64,000 bases of DNA from the NCBI GenBank assembly GCA_951213105.1, contig OX578150.1:24680022-24744021 (forward strand). The letters are read 5' to 3'. The position numbers and the translations under genes are program-made. Positions 10,947 through 22,685 of the stretch are shown here, in pieces. The stretch's first letter is position 1, and every line of letters begins with the position of its first letter. Below the pieces are notes generated by a model that was given only the letters and a program-made list of their open reading frames with translations, had not been told where the DNA came from and ran no database searches. This DNA is from Amaurobius ferox (Eukaryota; Arthropoda; Arachnida; Araneae; Amaurobiidae).

Positions 10947-11123
10947 TATTTGAAATGTAATAATAAGAATTATGTAAAAATAAAAAAAATAAAAATACAA
11001 TTCAAGTAATATTAACATCACCATAGAAGCAAATTCACAGCTATAATGCCGATAAGAGAAAAGAACAGAACCTTCCCAAATTCGATGATTAATCAGAATT
11101 AAATTCATCTTCAGGTCTGAGTA
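10947..11123 (-). repeat. Pseudo-LTR, upstream copy
   Basis: Direct repeat partner of 6573-6747, lying upstream of the ORF in element orientation, so it should carry the promoter. It begins with ATATTTGAAATG and ends at GAGTAT, where a TA repeat takes over and the interrupted LINE resumes. Confidence 0.85.
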
Positions 11124-11149
11124 TATATATATATATATAATTATGGAAA

Positions 11150-11830
11150 CCCACATAATATTACAAAGTTGAATTTGAGTGAAAATATTCCTGAAGGTTT
11201 AGGTGTAAAGGCTTATGCTGATGGTTCAAGAACAGGAAAATAGAAGACTGTAGAGTGGGTGCAACATATGTGATATATAGTGATGGGAATGAAATATACA
11301 GTAAAAACTATAGATTGTCAAATAATTCAACTGTGTTCTTAGCGGAGTTATATGCGATTAGGCAAGTTGTCAGATGGTTAATGAGTAACTTTGGAAATTG
11401 TAATATTAAAATATATAGCAACAGCAAATCTTTATTGCTAAGTCTCAACAATGAAGAAGATAATCATCACTGGGTGAGTGAAATCAAGAGGAACGTCTTA
11501 GAGTGGAATAGATTTAGAGGAAAAATTGAATTAAACTGGATAAAAGTCCGTGTGGGGTATGCTGGCAATAAAGGCTGATGTTTGGGAGAAAGAAGATACA
11601 GTCAAAGAAGTTGATGTGGAAACCAAGACCACATGAACATAAGTAAAAACCAAGATAAAGATGGAAACGAAGAAATTCTGGGAAGAAATGTGGGACAATA
11701 GTGAAAAGGGAAGATTCACTTATAATATCTTCCCAGAGAATTGCCTATTCAGAAAGTGCCTAAAAAACCATAACAGACAGACACTTAACAATTTAGTATA
11801 TATAAATTGAAACATAATCAGTACCAATAC
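11150..11830 (+). pseudogene. R1-like LINE ORF2: RNase H part and C terminus
   Basis: Continues the LINE broken at 6480. YADGSRTG near 11213 marks the first acidic site of an RNase H domain. After a frame change near 11245 the domain goes on (seen: FLAELYAIRQVVRW, with Glu, and YSNSKSL, where Asp is usual in a DSKS motif, so an active-site residue may be lost). Beyond a stop near 11578 a further remnant (seen: FWEEMWDNSEKGRFTY) resembles the tail after RNase H in this group. The target junction is the TA tract at 11121-11140. Confidence 0.75.
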
Positions 11831-12174
11831 AAAACCACTAAACCTATTCCATGTCCAAAATAGATAAATTTTTAGTAATTAATCAGAACAATCGCATATC
11901 AACTCCAAAGAAAATTTGCACATCATGAAATTTTTAAAACCAAAAAATAGTGAATTACTAATAGAACACACAAGTAACATTATTTGATTAATATTGAAAC
12001 ATTATTTTAAAAAATTTCCGATTAAAGCCAATGCATCCTGTCTCAATTTCAATAATATATGTAAGAAAATATAAATTACTTAGAGCTTAACTTTGCTCAT
12101 GCTCTAACTCTATAAAAAATTATACTGCACTCATGAAAAGACAATATGTGACAATTTATTTTATAATACATATT
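11831..12174. other. AT-rich non-coding gap
   Basis: No gene recognised. The sequence may include the 3'UTR of the R1-like LINE or of the zeste-like gene that ends at 12175 on the minus strand. Confidence 0.4.
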
Positions 12175-13155
12175 TTATTGTAAATTTGCCAAATAATTAG
12201 CTATTTTTTCCATAGCTTCCGTGCTTTTCTCTTTAGCTACAACATCTCTTTCAATTAAGTCAAATTTGAGTCGTTTGGCCTCCAGTTGGCCTTCTGCTAT
12301 TCTGTTGGATAAATCTAATTGTAAGGCAATCTCAGCTAGTGCTTGAGCTGTCACTTGTTGGGAATCAACAAGGTTTTGTGTTTTTTCAGCAGGAAGCACT
12401 AATGGCCTATTTCGCCTTTGTTTTTCATTTTTCAATGTGATTTTTGTATTGTGTGGAGTGCCTATTTGTGTGTGTGGAGTACCTGTTTGTGTGTGTGAAG
12501 TGCTTGGTTGTACATCTGGAGTGACTGGTTGTATATGTGATATGCATGTCTGTGAGTCTGTGTATATTTGTGAATCTCTGTATTCAGTGTCTTGTGAAAT
12601 GTGCTGTACTTCTTGTGTTATTTGGAATGTTTGAATTGATTCTGGAATGTTTGTCACGTTACAGATAATTGTTGGCTGAAGCTGAAAAAGAAAAGAAAAT
12701 TATGTCTTTAAAATGAGGCAACATATACAAAGTTTCATTAAAAAAATAAGAATGATGTATGTTATACAAAATATTCATCAACAAAATTATTATAAGACAT
12801 GGGTGAATATCATAAATTGTCACCTAAAAATATAAGTTAAAGAATCATTTTACATTGGTAAATTCATAAAAATACCTTAATTTATTAAAGTGCACATTGA
12901 GCAATAATTTCTAATCTGGCAGAGTATATATGTAAATACATTAAGAAGAAAGGTTCTGTTTAATTTAATAATTTAATTTCAGAATGTAAACTAACATCGA
13001 TATTAACAAATATGCCAGATTATCTTACACAACTTCAGCTTTTAATTTTTCTGAAATAGGGCATGTAACAATTTGATTGTTAAAAATATATTTATATAAT
13101 ATATTATTTATACACACACAAGATATATTTATACACATTATATATTTCATTTTAT

Positions 13156-13375
13156 GGCGATGCGGTGGTCGAGCTTTTCCAAGCTATCGTTCGTCCGCCA
13201 CGTTGTGGGTTTGAGTCCCACGTAAGGCATGGATGTTGTGTTGTTGAGCGCAGTGTGTTCCACCCCCTCTGTTGCGCCTGGGGCAATGTCCTAGGATGGC
13301 TAAATGGTTCAAATTCCTAGCCGATGTATAGGCGAATGATGGAAGTCACGTGCCTGGCCATTTGATAAAAAAAAT
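13156..13375 (+). mobile_element. tRNA-derived SINE with 13-bp target duplication
   Basis: The head looks tRNA-derived: GGTGGTCGAG in A-box position and GGGTTTGAGTCCC as a B box (pol III internal promoter) near 13208. TATTTCATTTTAT occurs exactly at 13143-13155 and 13376-13388, giving perfect target duplications around a 220-bp insert. It lies in the second intron of the zeste-like gene. The tail ends in an A-rich run. Confidence 0.85.
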
Positions 13376-13680
13376 TATTTCATTTTATTATATAGTGTAT
13401 AAAATTCTGTGACTGCCTTTTAACAGACTAGAAACTGACATTACATTTCTATTTATAAAAATAATTATTAGCTGTCTAAAATAAAATGTCCAAATATATT
13501 TTAAACCAATGTAATTCGAAAAAGATAATAAAGCATGTTCTACATTAAAATATGAAATTGAACTGTTAAAATTCTTTTAAATTTCATTATCATTAGATAT
13601 TAAAGACTGAAAAAACTAAGTCACAATATTATTAACAGGGTTCATCCTAGGTGTTTTTGGCAGGGCGGCCCGCCCTGCTG

Positions 13681-13773
13681 CCCTTAGAAATTAGAAAACC
13701 CACTCAGCTATTCTCAGAAATTAGAAAACCCACTCCGCTACCCTCAGAAATTAGAAAACCCACCCTTTATGCC
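13681..13773. repeat. Three-copy 30-bp tandem repeat
   Basis: AGAAATTAGAAAACCCAC recurs at 13686, 13716 and 13746, each followed by a variable TCAGCTA-like or CCGCTA-like spacer. It lies in the second intron of the zeste-like gene within a C-rich patch. Confidence 0.85.
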
Positions 13774-15924
13774 CCATTACTATAATTTTGTGCCCTGACA
13801 TCAGAAAATGCTGCCCTTCTTTTAAAAATGACACTTCTACATATATTATCAAAATTTCAAAACATCGAGAAATGGGCGACATTTTTTCTCATTCATAATT
13901 TATTAATTCTTTAAGAGTGTCGTTTATTTCCCTTCGTGTGCACTGCAGTGGCAAGTTTTTTTCCCCCATACCCTTTTTCCCATTGATTGCATGTTGAATG
14001 AGGTGGTGTTTTGCTGAAATAAGTATTAAGTAAACATGTATAATAATAGATAAGTAAATAAAAAACATATAACTCCAATTTTTAATAGTTCCTCTTGGTG
14101 TGATAAATTTTAAGGGCTTGTTGGTTCTTTTTGGCAGGGTGAGATAACTTACGCTTTGCTTATATAAGATTCAAAGCATTTGAGGCCGTCATTGCTTTGA
14201 ATGTGAAATCCCAACAAAACTGTATTTATTTTATGCACGTTTACGAAATACTGCATCTGATAAAATGTAGTTTGTAGGACTACTACTGCCATCTAGTGTA
14301 AAAGATTGTAAACACAGTTAATATCTCATAAAATCATATGGCGTGTTATTTCCGTTAAACACACAGGAGTCTCGGCTTTAAAAGTGCATGATGAGTCTAC
14401 CTCGTCAAACCGGCTTAGCGGTAGTGCAATGGTAAATTATGCTGCAGAATTCAACATTTCTTCTGAATTTTTTTTTTTTTTTTTTTTTTAACAAATATTG
14501 ACAAAATGTAAAATCATAAAAACTGGCTCCAACATTGGGGAGAACTTTTTCCAGTCCTACCAAAGATTCCACAAAAATTATTAATTAATAAATTTATTAT
14601 TATGGCAATTTTGTATATTATTTGCTATTTATGCAAATCGTAATAAATAATTAATCAATTTGTTATTTATTTGCCTTTGATGAGTCGGGCTGTAGGAAAA
14701 AAGAACGTATCAACTTTATAGCCCTGTATATAATATTGTTCTACTAGTAAAAACAATAGAATACATATTATATAAATATTTAAATAAATTAAAGCATTTA
14801 TATATCTATAAACTGCAAAATATTTACCATGCTTTATTTTATTCCAATTATGCGTTCTATGGCATCCATTCCAATTAAGGCTAATGTTCGCTTCTAAATC
14901 GTTCTTCTAAATCGCTGAGTGGTTTTACTTTTGAAGCTCCTCTACCAGTCATGTTAGCTTCTCTTTTAAAAGCATTGTACCTTTTTTTCGTTTCTGACTT
15001 GCAGTCACTCCAACACTGAAAATACAATGTTATGTTTAAATCTTCTGAACTTAAATTTTGCATGGTTTTCCATAAGCAAACATATATACAAATATTAAAT
15101 GAACAACATCTATAAAATATTAAATGAAAGTATGACATTCATAAATATAGAAATATTAAATTTAAGATATGGGTGGAACAGTAAAAATTGTCTATAAAAT
15201 TCACTAAATTTAGATTTACAATAAAGTAATTTTACTGCATAAAGAGGACAGATTCACAAAAAAAAGTGGCACTATTACTTGAAACGTAAGTAAAAGTATC
15301 CAAGTTCCATTTATTTGCAGAATTCCTATCACTTATATTAACTTTATATAAAAGTCCATAAAAATTCGATAAATGAAAAAAATAAATATGCTATATTATA
15401 CACTGAATATCTCTAAAGTTTATAAACATCCCTGAAAGGGAAAATTTGGTTTAAAACCATGTGATTTGAACACCATATTAGTAATACATCTGTTTTAATA
15501 ATTACATAAATTAAAAAATAATTTTTACTTAAAATAGTTTTATTTGCAATAAACAATATTGCAAGTAAAAGTAACACCGACTACACATGCCTTAGTACAA
15601 CTAATGCATTACAATCAAAATTTAGTGGAATATCAGAAACGATGAAATGTAACAAATTTATAAAGTGAAATGAATCATCGTACTATATATATTTTATAAA
15701 TTAAAAAATAATTAAAGTTAACTTACCTTTTGCCATTTATCCAGAGTTTTATTAGCTCCACCATGAGAATTAAGCAACTCACATAAAGCTTTCCACATGA
15801 GATTTCTCTGGCTGTGTTTAAAAAAATTGGAGAGTAAACCTTTATTTAATTCTGGATTATTTTCCATATATGAAATAAGAGTTTCAAGTTGGCCTTTGCT
15901 AACTTTAGATCTTTTTGAAGCCAT

Positions 15925-16994
15925 GTTAATTCACAATGATAAAACTAAATAATTATAAACGAAGAGAAGCAACGAGATATAACAACACGTTGAAATAAAA
16001 TGAAAACTTGAAACAGAAGATTCTAGCACTACAATGTCTGCATTTGATTGGTCTAAATAAGTTCCGCCTTAAAGCCTCGATTACAGTACAGCTTGGTGCA
16101 GAAAATATTACGAATTCACTTTACGAAGTGTTCGTGGTACAGAAACTGCATCTCTTCGTAAACGATGGACCGGAATTACATCGGAATCAGACTGGTGAGA
16201 AAACTATTACGATGTGTTGGTGGTAGGGCCCCTGGCCAGGAATGTGGCATATCAATAACCTTAGCCAAAGTACATTAAATACATTCAAAATGGACAAAGC
16301 CAATCTAATCAGCCAATATGATCGTGAACAGCCCGTTGCTGAATACATCCCTATTAGTAAGTACAATTACCTAAAAAAAAACTCACCTGTACATTATACT
16401 TCTTACTAAAAAGCAAATATTATAAACAAATAACAACTCTCTATATGGATACCAAAATCCACTTTTATTAAAACATTCACATTTAATATATAGTTATGCA
16501 AATCACCTTTAGTTTCTGATTCATCATTTCATATTATTCTTCAGTGATAGATTTTTAAAATATCTTAAATGTGACACATTATTTTATCTTATAGACACAC
16601 TAATCAGCCTTCATTGTGATTATCAGTTAGATTCCCTTTTTTTGTATTATCTTCATTACCATAAATCATATGTTCTAAACAACATATTTTCACACTCCAT
16701 ACTTTCATATTATCTTAAAAGTCATTCATATTCCCTTATATATTTATATCCAAAAACCTCAATCGAATATCTATTCTTTCTTCATCCTCTGTATCATTAT
16801 CATATTTATCATTTTATCTAAATGTATCACTTATCATTTCTCAATGTAAATTAACTCATAATTATTAAAATTTAACACAATAATACAATTTTGAATTTTT
16901 GTCAGGGTTTGTCAGCTTGACCAGCCCTTTGATAGATATAAAAAAAAAAAAAAAATGATAGATATAAAAAATAGTAAAATATTATATGATAAAT
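15925..16994. other. Non-coding interval upstream of the zeste-like gene
   Basis: No protein family seen. 16010-16230 is less AT-rich and may hold the promoter of the zeste-like gene, but I can name no element with confidence. An A-rich run (about 16942-16954) is flanked by two GATAGATATAAAA copies, a small tandem duplication. Confidence 0.4.
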
Positions 16995-17545
16995 GACAAC
17001 ATTCATGGAATCATCAAACTCAAAATAAATTATATGAGATAAAGCCTTTAATACAAAAGTGGACTAGTTTCCAGTGTAAGAGACTTGGAAGTACTTTTAA
17101 CTCGTTTGCGCATTGGTCATACTCGTTTTACCCATAGACACTTACATTTAGGAGAAAGTTAACCCTTTTGTAATAGTTGTCTCAGCAAGTATCAAACATA
17201 TTTTAATTGACTGATTGAAATATAAACAGTTTCGTTTTAAGCATTTCAAGACTTATACTATACATTTGGCAGAGTTGATTGGAGAAAATCCTCATTTGGA
17301 GCTTTTCCCATTCCTATTGGACATTGGTTTTTCCATCATTTAACTTCACCTTTTATAACCTTTTAGCCATTTTTCATCTCGTTTGCATTGTTGTACATGT
17401 TCCATAGTCATGGTTTTTCACATATTATCTCTCTTTTAAATTATACACGTGTTTTATTCCATACTAATTTATGTATCTCGGTACCATATGTCTGGCCCAG
17501 CATATCCGCTTTGGATCTTGTGCTATAAAACCTTAATCAGCCAAC
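16995..17545 (+). mobile_element. 3' end of a Jockey-like LINE (ORF2 C terminus plus 3'UTR)
   Basis: The frame near 17010-17160 encodes the usual C-terminal signature of Jockey-group ORF2 (seen: NKLYEIKPLIQKWTSF, then, after a frame change, LEVLLTRLRIGHTRFTH). The 3'UTR ends in CAGCATATCCGCTTTGG and CTATAAAACC, then a short CCAACC-type repeat. This same tail forms the 56-bp insert at 3816-3871. The copy is strongly 5'-truncated and has stops, so it is dead. Confidence 0.75.
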
Positions 17546-20500
17546 CAACCATGAGAAAGTCTGAAGAAAACAGACCAGTAGCCGAAGCAAAAATCAACAG
17601 GCATTTGACAGGAATGTCTTGCAACTCCCAGTGCTCAATCACATGTCGACCCAAGTATTCGAATCTATGGGCGGTGAACACATCACACTCACAGAGTATG
17701 TGTGCAGTGATTTCTTCACGGTAATTACAGCCTCTACAAAACGAATCCTTAATGACACCCATAATATTTAGGTGTCTTTTAAGGGTACAATGCCTAGTAA
17801 GGAGCCCAACAGCCCTTCTGATGCCAGTTCTACTGAGCTTGAATAATTCCTTTTGCTGCATACTAGGGCACTTACTCTTTAGTTCTTTCACCTGCCTCTG
17901 GCCCTTAGTATTATGCTTGTTCTTGCACTAAAGCTTTCTGAAGATGTTATAGACAATTCTTCTAGTCAGTTCATTAGGAACACCCAAAGCTGGCTCAGGA
18001 CCAACAAAAGATGTACTTGAACCTTTTCTAGCCAATTCATCAGCTATTTCATTACCTGGAATGCCTGAATGTCCATGCACCCAGTAAAGTATGACTTGAT
18101 TATTACTAGCAATCTTACAAAGTGCAGTATAGCACTCCCAGACAAGGGATAATGTCATAGTAGACTTCCCTAAAGCCACAAGAGCAGCCTGACTATCAGA
18201 GCAGATAAATATTTGGTTTCTCCTGTAATTTCTGTCCGAGCAAATTCTACAACACATTAGAATAGCAAAAACCTCAGCCTGTCAGTAGCATAGCTGCCAA
18301 GAGGGTAAAATAATTTTGTACCATCAACTGGACAGCATACTCCAGTACCAGTACTAGTGCCTAGCTTAGAGCCATCAGTCTACAATACAATACATTTCTG
18401 CTTATTGTAGGTAGGAGCCCTCTCCCAGTGATCCCGTGAAGGGACCTGAATTTCATAAGTCTTCTCAAACATATATCTGACAATGCCATCAGGTGGCATA
18501 TGGAAATAAGAATGATTTATAACTTACTGTTCAGATTACTCCAAGATAAATACTTTGAGTAGTTTTTCCAGTGTTTCAGATATTTAAGTCTGTTCATGCA
18601 TATAAGAGCCTCAGCTTCAATGTGCATATAGAGTGGATGCAATCCATGCAAAAGTTCAAGAGTTGCAGTAGGAGTAGTTTTCATGCATCCAGAGATCTCA
18701 ATACACACCATCCTTTGAAGCCTAATTAAATCTAATTTAGCAATTTCATAACTAATTCCAGACCACCATGTAATGGAGCCATAGATAATGATGGGACATA
18801 TTACCATAGAGTAAATCCAATGGATATCCTTGGGATTCAAACTCCAGGTACCAATAGCGTTTCTACATGACCAGAAAATTCTTCTGGCTTTAGTAATGCA
18901 GTATTCAAAGTGTCTCTTCCAATTTAAACCCATATCAAAGTAAATTCCTAGGAAATTTACCTCCTTGGAGCAAATCAGCTTCTGACAAAAGAAGCAAATG
19001 TCTCTAAGATTAAGAATGCGTTTTCTTGTAAACTCAATCATAGCAGTCCTTTGTGGATTAACAGGGAGACCTACATTTTTGCACCATGTCTCAACACATG
19101 TAAGAGCATTTGACATCATGTGTGAGACAGTATTACCAAATTTGCCTCTAGCAATGATTACAGCATCATCAGTATATCCATCACAGGGTACACTGAACTA
19201 GTTATATTCTTCAAAAGAGAGTCTACAACTAAACACCAGGGAGTTGGTGAAAGAACACCTCACTGTGGACAGCTTGCCGAAGCATGAACCTTCATATTAT
19301 CACCAAGTAAAGATGCACAGATGTACCTATTAGATTCTTGATCCAATTCCTGATCCAATAAGAGTTCATCACAACAAAACCTTTCCTATCAAAATCATGT
19401 AGGATGGTGTCAATGGGCACTTTATGGCGCCTTCAATATCAAGAAAAATAGTTAAAGCAATTTCCTTAGCATTTAAGTTTTTCTCCAGTATAAAGGAGAG
19501 ACTGTAAATGGCAATATCTGTAGATTTACCTGGTTGATAGGCATGTTGAGAGCTAGACAGCGGCATTGAAGCCATAATCTCTTCCCTAATATACCTGTCA
19601 ATAAGTTTTTTAATAGTCTTTAGATTAAAAGGCATAAGGCCAATAGGCCTGAAGACTTGACCTCATAATAATTATATTTACCAATCTTTGGAATAAAGAT
19701 TACCTTAGTGTGCCTCCAGGAAGACGGCATGTGGTCAAAGGCAATACAGGCTCTATAGATTCTACAGAGAAAATCGGAATGATGCCATCAATCCCGTGGG
19801 TTTTATAGGGTTTAAAATAATTAATTGCCCAATTAATCCTGTTCAGAGTAACTACCCTCCTAACAATACCCCACTTACTACTATCTCAGGTAGGAGTGGA
19901 GCTAGGAGCAGGATTAGTGTTATGGTTATTCATCTCTGAAACTGGAAAATGAACCCTGAACAGTTCAGCAAGGGTCCCTTCCCCAGTGCCAGAATAACCA
20001 CCATTTGGCAACCTAATGGTATTTAGGCTACAGTTTTTGTCTGTAGACATTAACTATACCAAATTTGCAGTGGCAGAAATGTCCTTAATGCTATCACAGT
20101 TCATCTAGGAATTCATCTTGGGGGTTTCTTACTGCCTTATTGTAGGAAGTGAGGGCAGTTTTATAAGTCTGCCTTTCACCATTCTTTTTGGCTCTGTAAA
20201 GAGCTTTCTACACTTACTACGTAGGTAGCTAAGTTCTTCTTTTGACCACCAAGGGACCAGCCTTGGGGACTCAACCTTGGTGGTCTTAGAATTATTATGA
20301 TAGGAGAGGATAATGGCCTGTTGCACCTGGTCAACAGCCAAATCCAACTCAGCTGTTAAAGAATACTTACCGGATTGAATTGCAAACCTGGTATGCAGAT
20401 CTTCTTTGTAGGAAACCCAATTAGTTCTTGGGTTCCTACCGTCTGTTGTTAGTTTTGAGTGACCTTTAACAGAAAAAGAAATTAAGCAATGATCAGGCAA

Positions 20501-20760
20501 AGTTATATGATTTGAAACATTCCAATTAATTACATTATCATATGCAATATTATTGCTTACGGTTAAGTCAATGACTTCCCTACAGTTTATTTTAACAAAG
20601 GTGGGCTTATTACTGTTAAGAATAAAAAGATTAGAGCTAAGAATGTGTTCTAAAAGATCATCACCACATCGGTTGAAGTAATTGCTGCCCAATACAGTAT
20701 GATGAGCTTTAGCATTACAACTAATGATGAGTCTTTCCCACACTATAGTGCTCAATATGA
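17546..20760 (-). pseudogene. R1/LOA-like LINE ORF2 remnant (EN-RT-RNase H-zinc motif)
   Basis: Minus-strand domains run in the expected order. The C-terminal two thirds of an AP-like endonuclease lie at 20755-20129 (seen: CNAKAHHTVLGS, FILNSNKPTFV, LPDHCLISF). An RT core lies around 19635-19369 (SSSQHAYQPGKSTD, FLDIEGA), with YTDD in place of the usual Y[AV]DD near 19160-19178. The thumb follows at 19119-18517. RNase H lies at 18400-17928 (TDGSK, CSDSQAAL, WVHGHSGIPGNEIAD). A Cys/His motif (CRGCNYREEITAHILCEC) lies at 17891-17540. Several frameshifts and stops separate them. The N-terminal ~100 residues of the endonuclease are missing, consistent with 5' truncation. The end meets, tail to tail, the plus-strand Jockey-like LINE. 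Confidence 0.8.
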
Positions 20761-21564
20761 CTAACAGTCACTTTAGTGAGAGTTTCCTTTTCTTCTTAAG
20801 GAAGATAAGCAGATGCACCGGCAACATAAAACAGACGTATCAAATGTCTGAAGGATAAAGTGGCAGGAATCCTTATTCCTATTTTTCGAAACACATTCCT
20901 CATCTTTTGATGGCCAACATCGCCCAGTCACCTTCAACGCTTCTACCCACCGGCGGCTCGATGTATCGCTGGGACATGTAACAACCGGCGGTCCCTGGAG
21001 CACCCAAGCACCACAACTCCCGGGGTGCCTTACCTACCAACCTTGGATCCCAGTGATGCCCCTGCACCCACAAGGTCAGATATAGTGTTAGGCCGAATTC
21101 CCACTGACGCGTTAGTCCATTGTTTTGCCAGTCAATTCAAGGAGCAACACAGAGCATCGATTCACACTAATCCGTCAAAGCATGGAGTTCTCGAATGCGA
21201 GGGATTCACCTCTTTTTCCACGCTGTATGAGGCGATTGGGGTGCAAATGTTGTGGAAAAGAAAATCTTTGTGCGGGAGAACTTGATTGATCAGGATTTGT
21301 TTCCTATTTTGACAGCAGCTGTTTGATAGATTTTCATTTTGTTCTATGATAATAAATTCATATTGAGATCTGATGTGGTCTGGTCCATTAGAGCAGGCTC
21401 AAATTGTCCTGTGAGTCGGGTCGGGCTCAGTATTTAAAAAGTCAGGCCGAGCGTATTTAAATTTGAAAAATATTTAAGAGAATTTTAATAGAGTACATGA
21501 GATTATTGTGTTGAATTTAGCTATATGTAAATATAAATGTTTGAAAAACTTCTATCTTAGTTCT
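20761..21564. other. Unassigned moderate-GC block
   Basis: 20790-21290 is clearly less AT-rich than its surroundings and both strands carry short open stretches, but none matches a family I recognise. It lies between the truncated LINE endonuclease and the end of the Gypsy element. It could be old unique sequence or a worn 5'UTR. Confidence 0.3.
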
Positions 21565-21662
21565 TTGTTCAAACACATTTGAATAAAAATCATTTCAGCC
21601 GTGAATTAATGGTCTTCGGGCCGGGCGCGTGTTCTAAATTTGTAAATTTCTTTGGGCAAGGC
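21565..21662 (-). repeat. Dispersed repeat copy (inverted partner at 5336-5430)
   Basis: Reverse complement of the block at 5336-5430. Shared landmarks are TTTGAATAAAAATCATTTCAG and AATGGTCTT followed by GGGCC. It lies just past the integrase end of the Gypsy element, where a 3' LTR would be expected. Confidence 0.6.
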
Positions 21663-21715
21663 CGGCATGTTCCCCAAATTATGCCCTCTACAAACTTTAT
21701 GCCACCTCATGTGCT

Positions 21716-22480
21716 TTACTTAAAATTGAATGCCACCTGATGTGCTTTACTTAAAATTTGGATTTGTTTTGCTGCATAATTCTGAGGAGAAACATTATTT
21801 TCGCTATGTGGTTGCGGAGTTTTGAAGAAAATCAGTAAATCCCTACCAAAGACTAAGAAATTTGGAGATTCCCTTGTGCTAAGATGCATAGTGGCATTAT
21901 AAATCATTTTATGTGCAATCATAGCCGTGTCCCAATATGGTGAGTCCTCTGTTAGTATTTTAATCATAAATTTTAGCGAATTGTTTATTCGTTCAGAAAT
22001 TCCGTTGCACCATAGCGCGCAAACCGAAACTTGCTTCGTAACGATACTCAGCTTCTCCGCCACCGTATTGTAAATTTCGGATGTAAATTTGCTTCCTCGG
22101 TCCGAATAAATCCTCTGGGCTACGCCGTGAATAGAGAAGAAATTTAATAACTTAGCTGCAATTGTCTCCGCCCAGATGTCGGGAATCGCATATAATTCAA
22201 TATACTTAGAAAAATGACAAATTATTTTAAAAATATATCTATTATTATTTACACTTGGCTTGAAAGGCCCTACTATGTCTACCGCAATTTGGGCTCTTGG
22301 AAAGGTGGGTACAGGTACTCTTCCTAGGGGCACTGGTCTTTCTGCACCCTTAAACACCTGCACTTATCACAAGAGATGACAAAATTGCGGATGTCTGAAT
22401 ACATTCCCCACCAGAAGTATAGCTCTGCTAACAACTTGTAAGTTTTATCTACTCCAGTATGCTAATGTGTTTTTGCATAT
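21716..22480 (-). pseudogene. Gypsy integrase domain
   Basis: Core residues of the DDE integrase are visible: VDIVGPF (first Asp), YSDRGSKFTS (second Asp) and ISERINNSL (Glu). Upstream, near 22470-22350, a CDKCR motif after a WWGMYSDI segment marks the zinc-binding HHCC domain, in a different frame. In a working element this enzyme inserts the DNA copy into the host genome. It is frameshifted at the N-terminal side and so inactive. Confidence 0.85.
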
Positions 22481-22685
22481 CTGCTAAAATGTGTTTTTGC
22501 ATATTTTTTGGAATAACAATGGTTTTTAAAAAATCGTCCCTCTGAGGTCTATTTTTATAGTATCCTAGATGCATAATTAATTTCATATCTTCGTCGATAT
22601 ATAAATTATAGAACCTCTTATTTGCCTTTCCAGTATTATTTTATAAATATTCTCTGATTTTAATTAATTCCTGATCTTTTTGTTG

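Larger units (their letters stand above)
6573..11123 (-). mobile_element. Naiad-type Penelope-like retroelement, nested in an R1-like LINE
   Basis: The element is bounded by two ~175-bp direct repeats (6573-6747 and 10947-11123), matching the pseudo-LTRs of Penelope-like elements. It carries one long ORF (7421-10162, minus). The ORF order, GIY-YIG endonuclease first and RT last with a CxC motif between, defines the Naiad/Chlamys group rather than canonical Penelope, whose endonuclease is C-terminal. That group is known to favour microsatellites and to lack hammerhead ribozymes. Here both ends abut TA repeats, and no hammerhead core (CUGANGA...GAAA) was seen in the repeats. 6748-7420 and 10163-10946 are AT-rich UTR-like sequence without other genes. 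Confidence 0.85.
12175..15924 (-). pseudogene. Zeste/Myb-SANT-like DNA-binding gene, three exons, exon 2 disturbed
   Basis: Exon 1 (15924-15727) starts with ATG and encodes the first part of a zeste-type Myb/SANT domain (seen: SKGQLETLISYMENNPEL, then WKALCELLNSHGG and LDKWQK). It ends at AAG before GTAAGT. Exon 2 starts at 15015 after TTTTCAG and continues the domain in phase (CWSDCKSETKKRYNAFKREA). Exon 3 (about 12681-12175, after CTTTTTCAG) encodes a Ser/Thr/Gln-rich stretch with TPHTQ-type repeats and a C-terminal coiled-coil-like helix rich in Glu/Lys/Ala. In exon 2, after SDLEER, the expected tail (seen: LALIGMDAIERI) lies in another frame, next to a short CGATTTAGAAG tandem repeat. The gene is therefore frameshifted or mis-joined. 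Such genes are multicopy in arthropods, some linked to Harbinger transposons. Confidence 0.65.
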
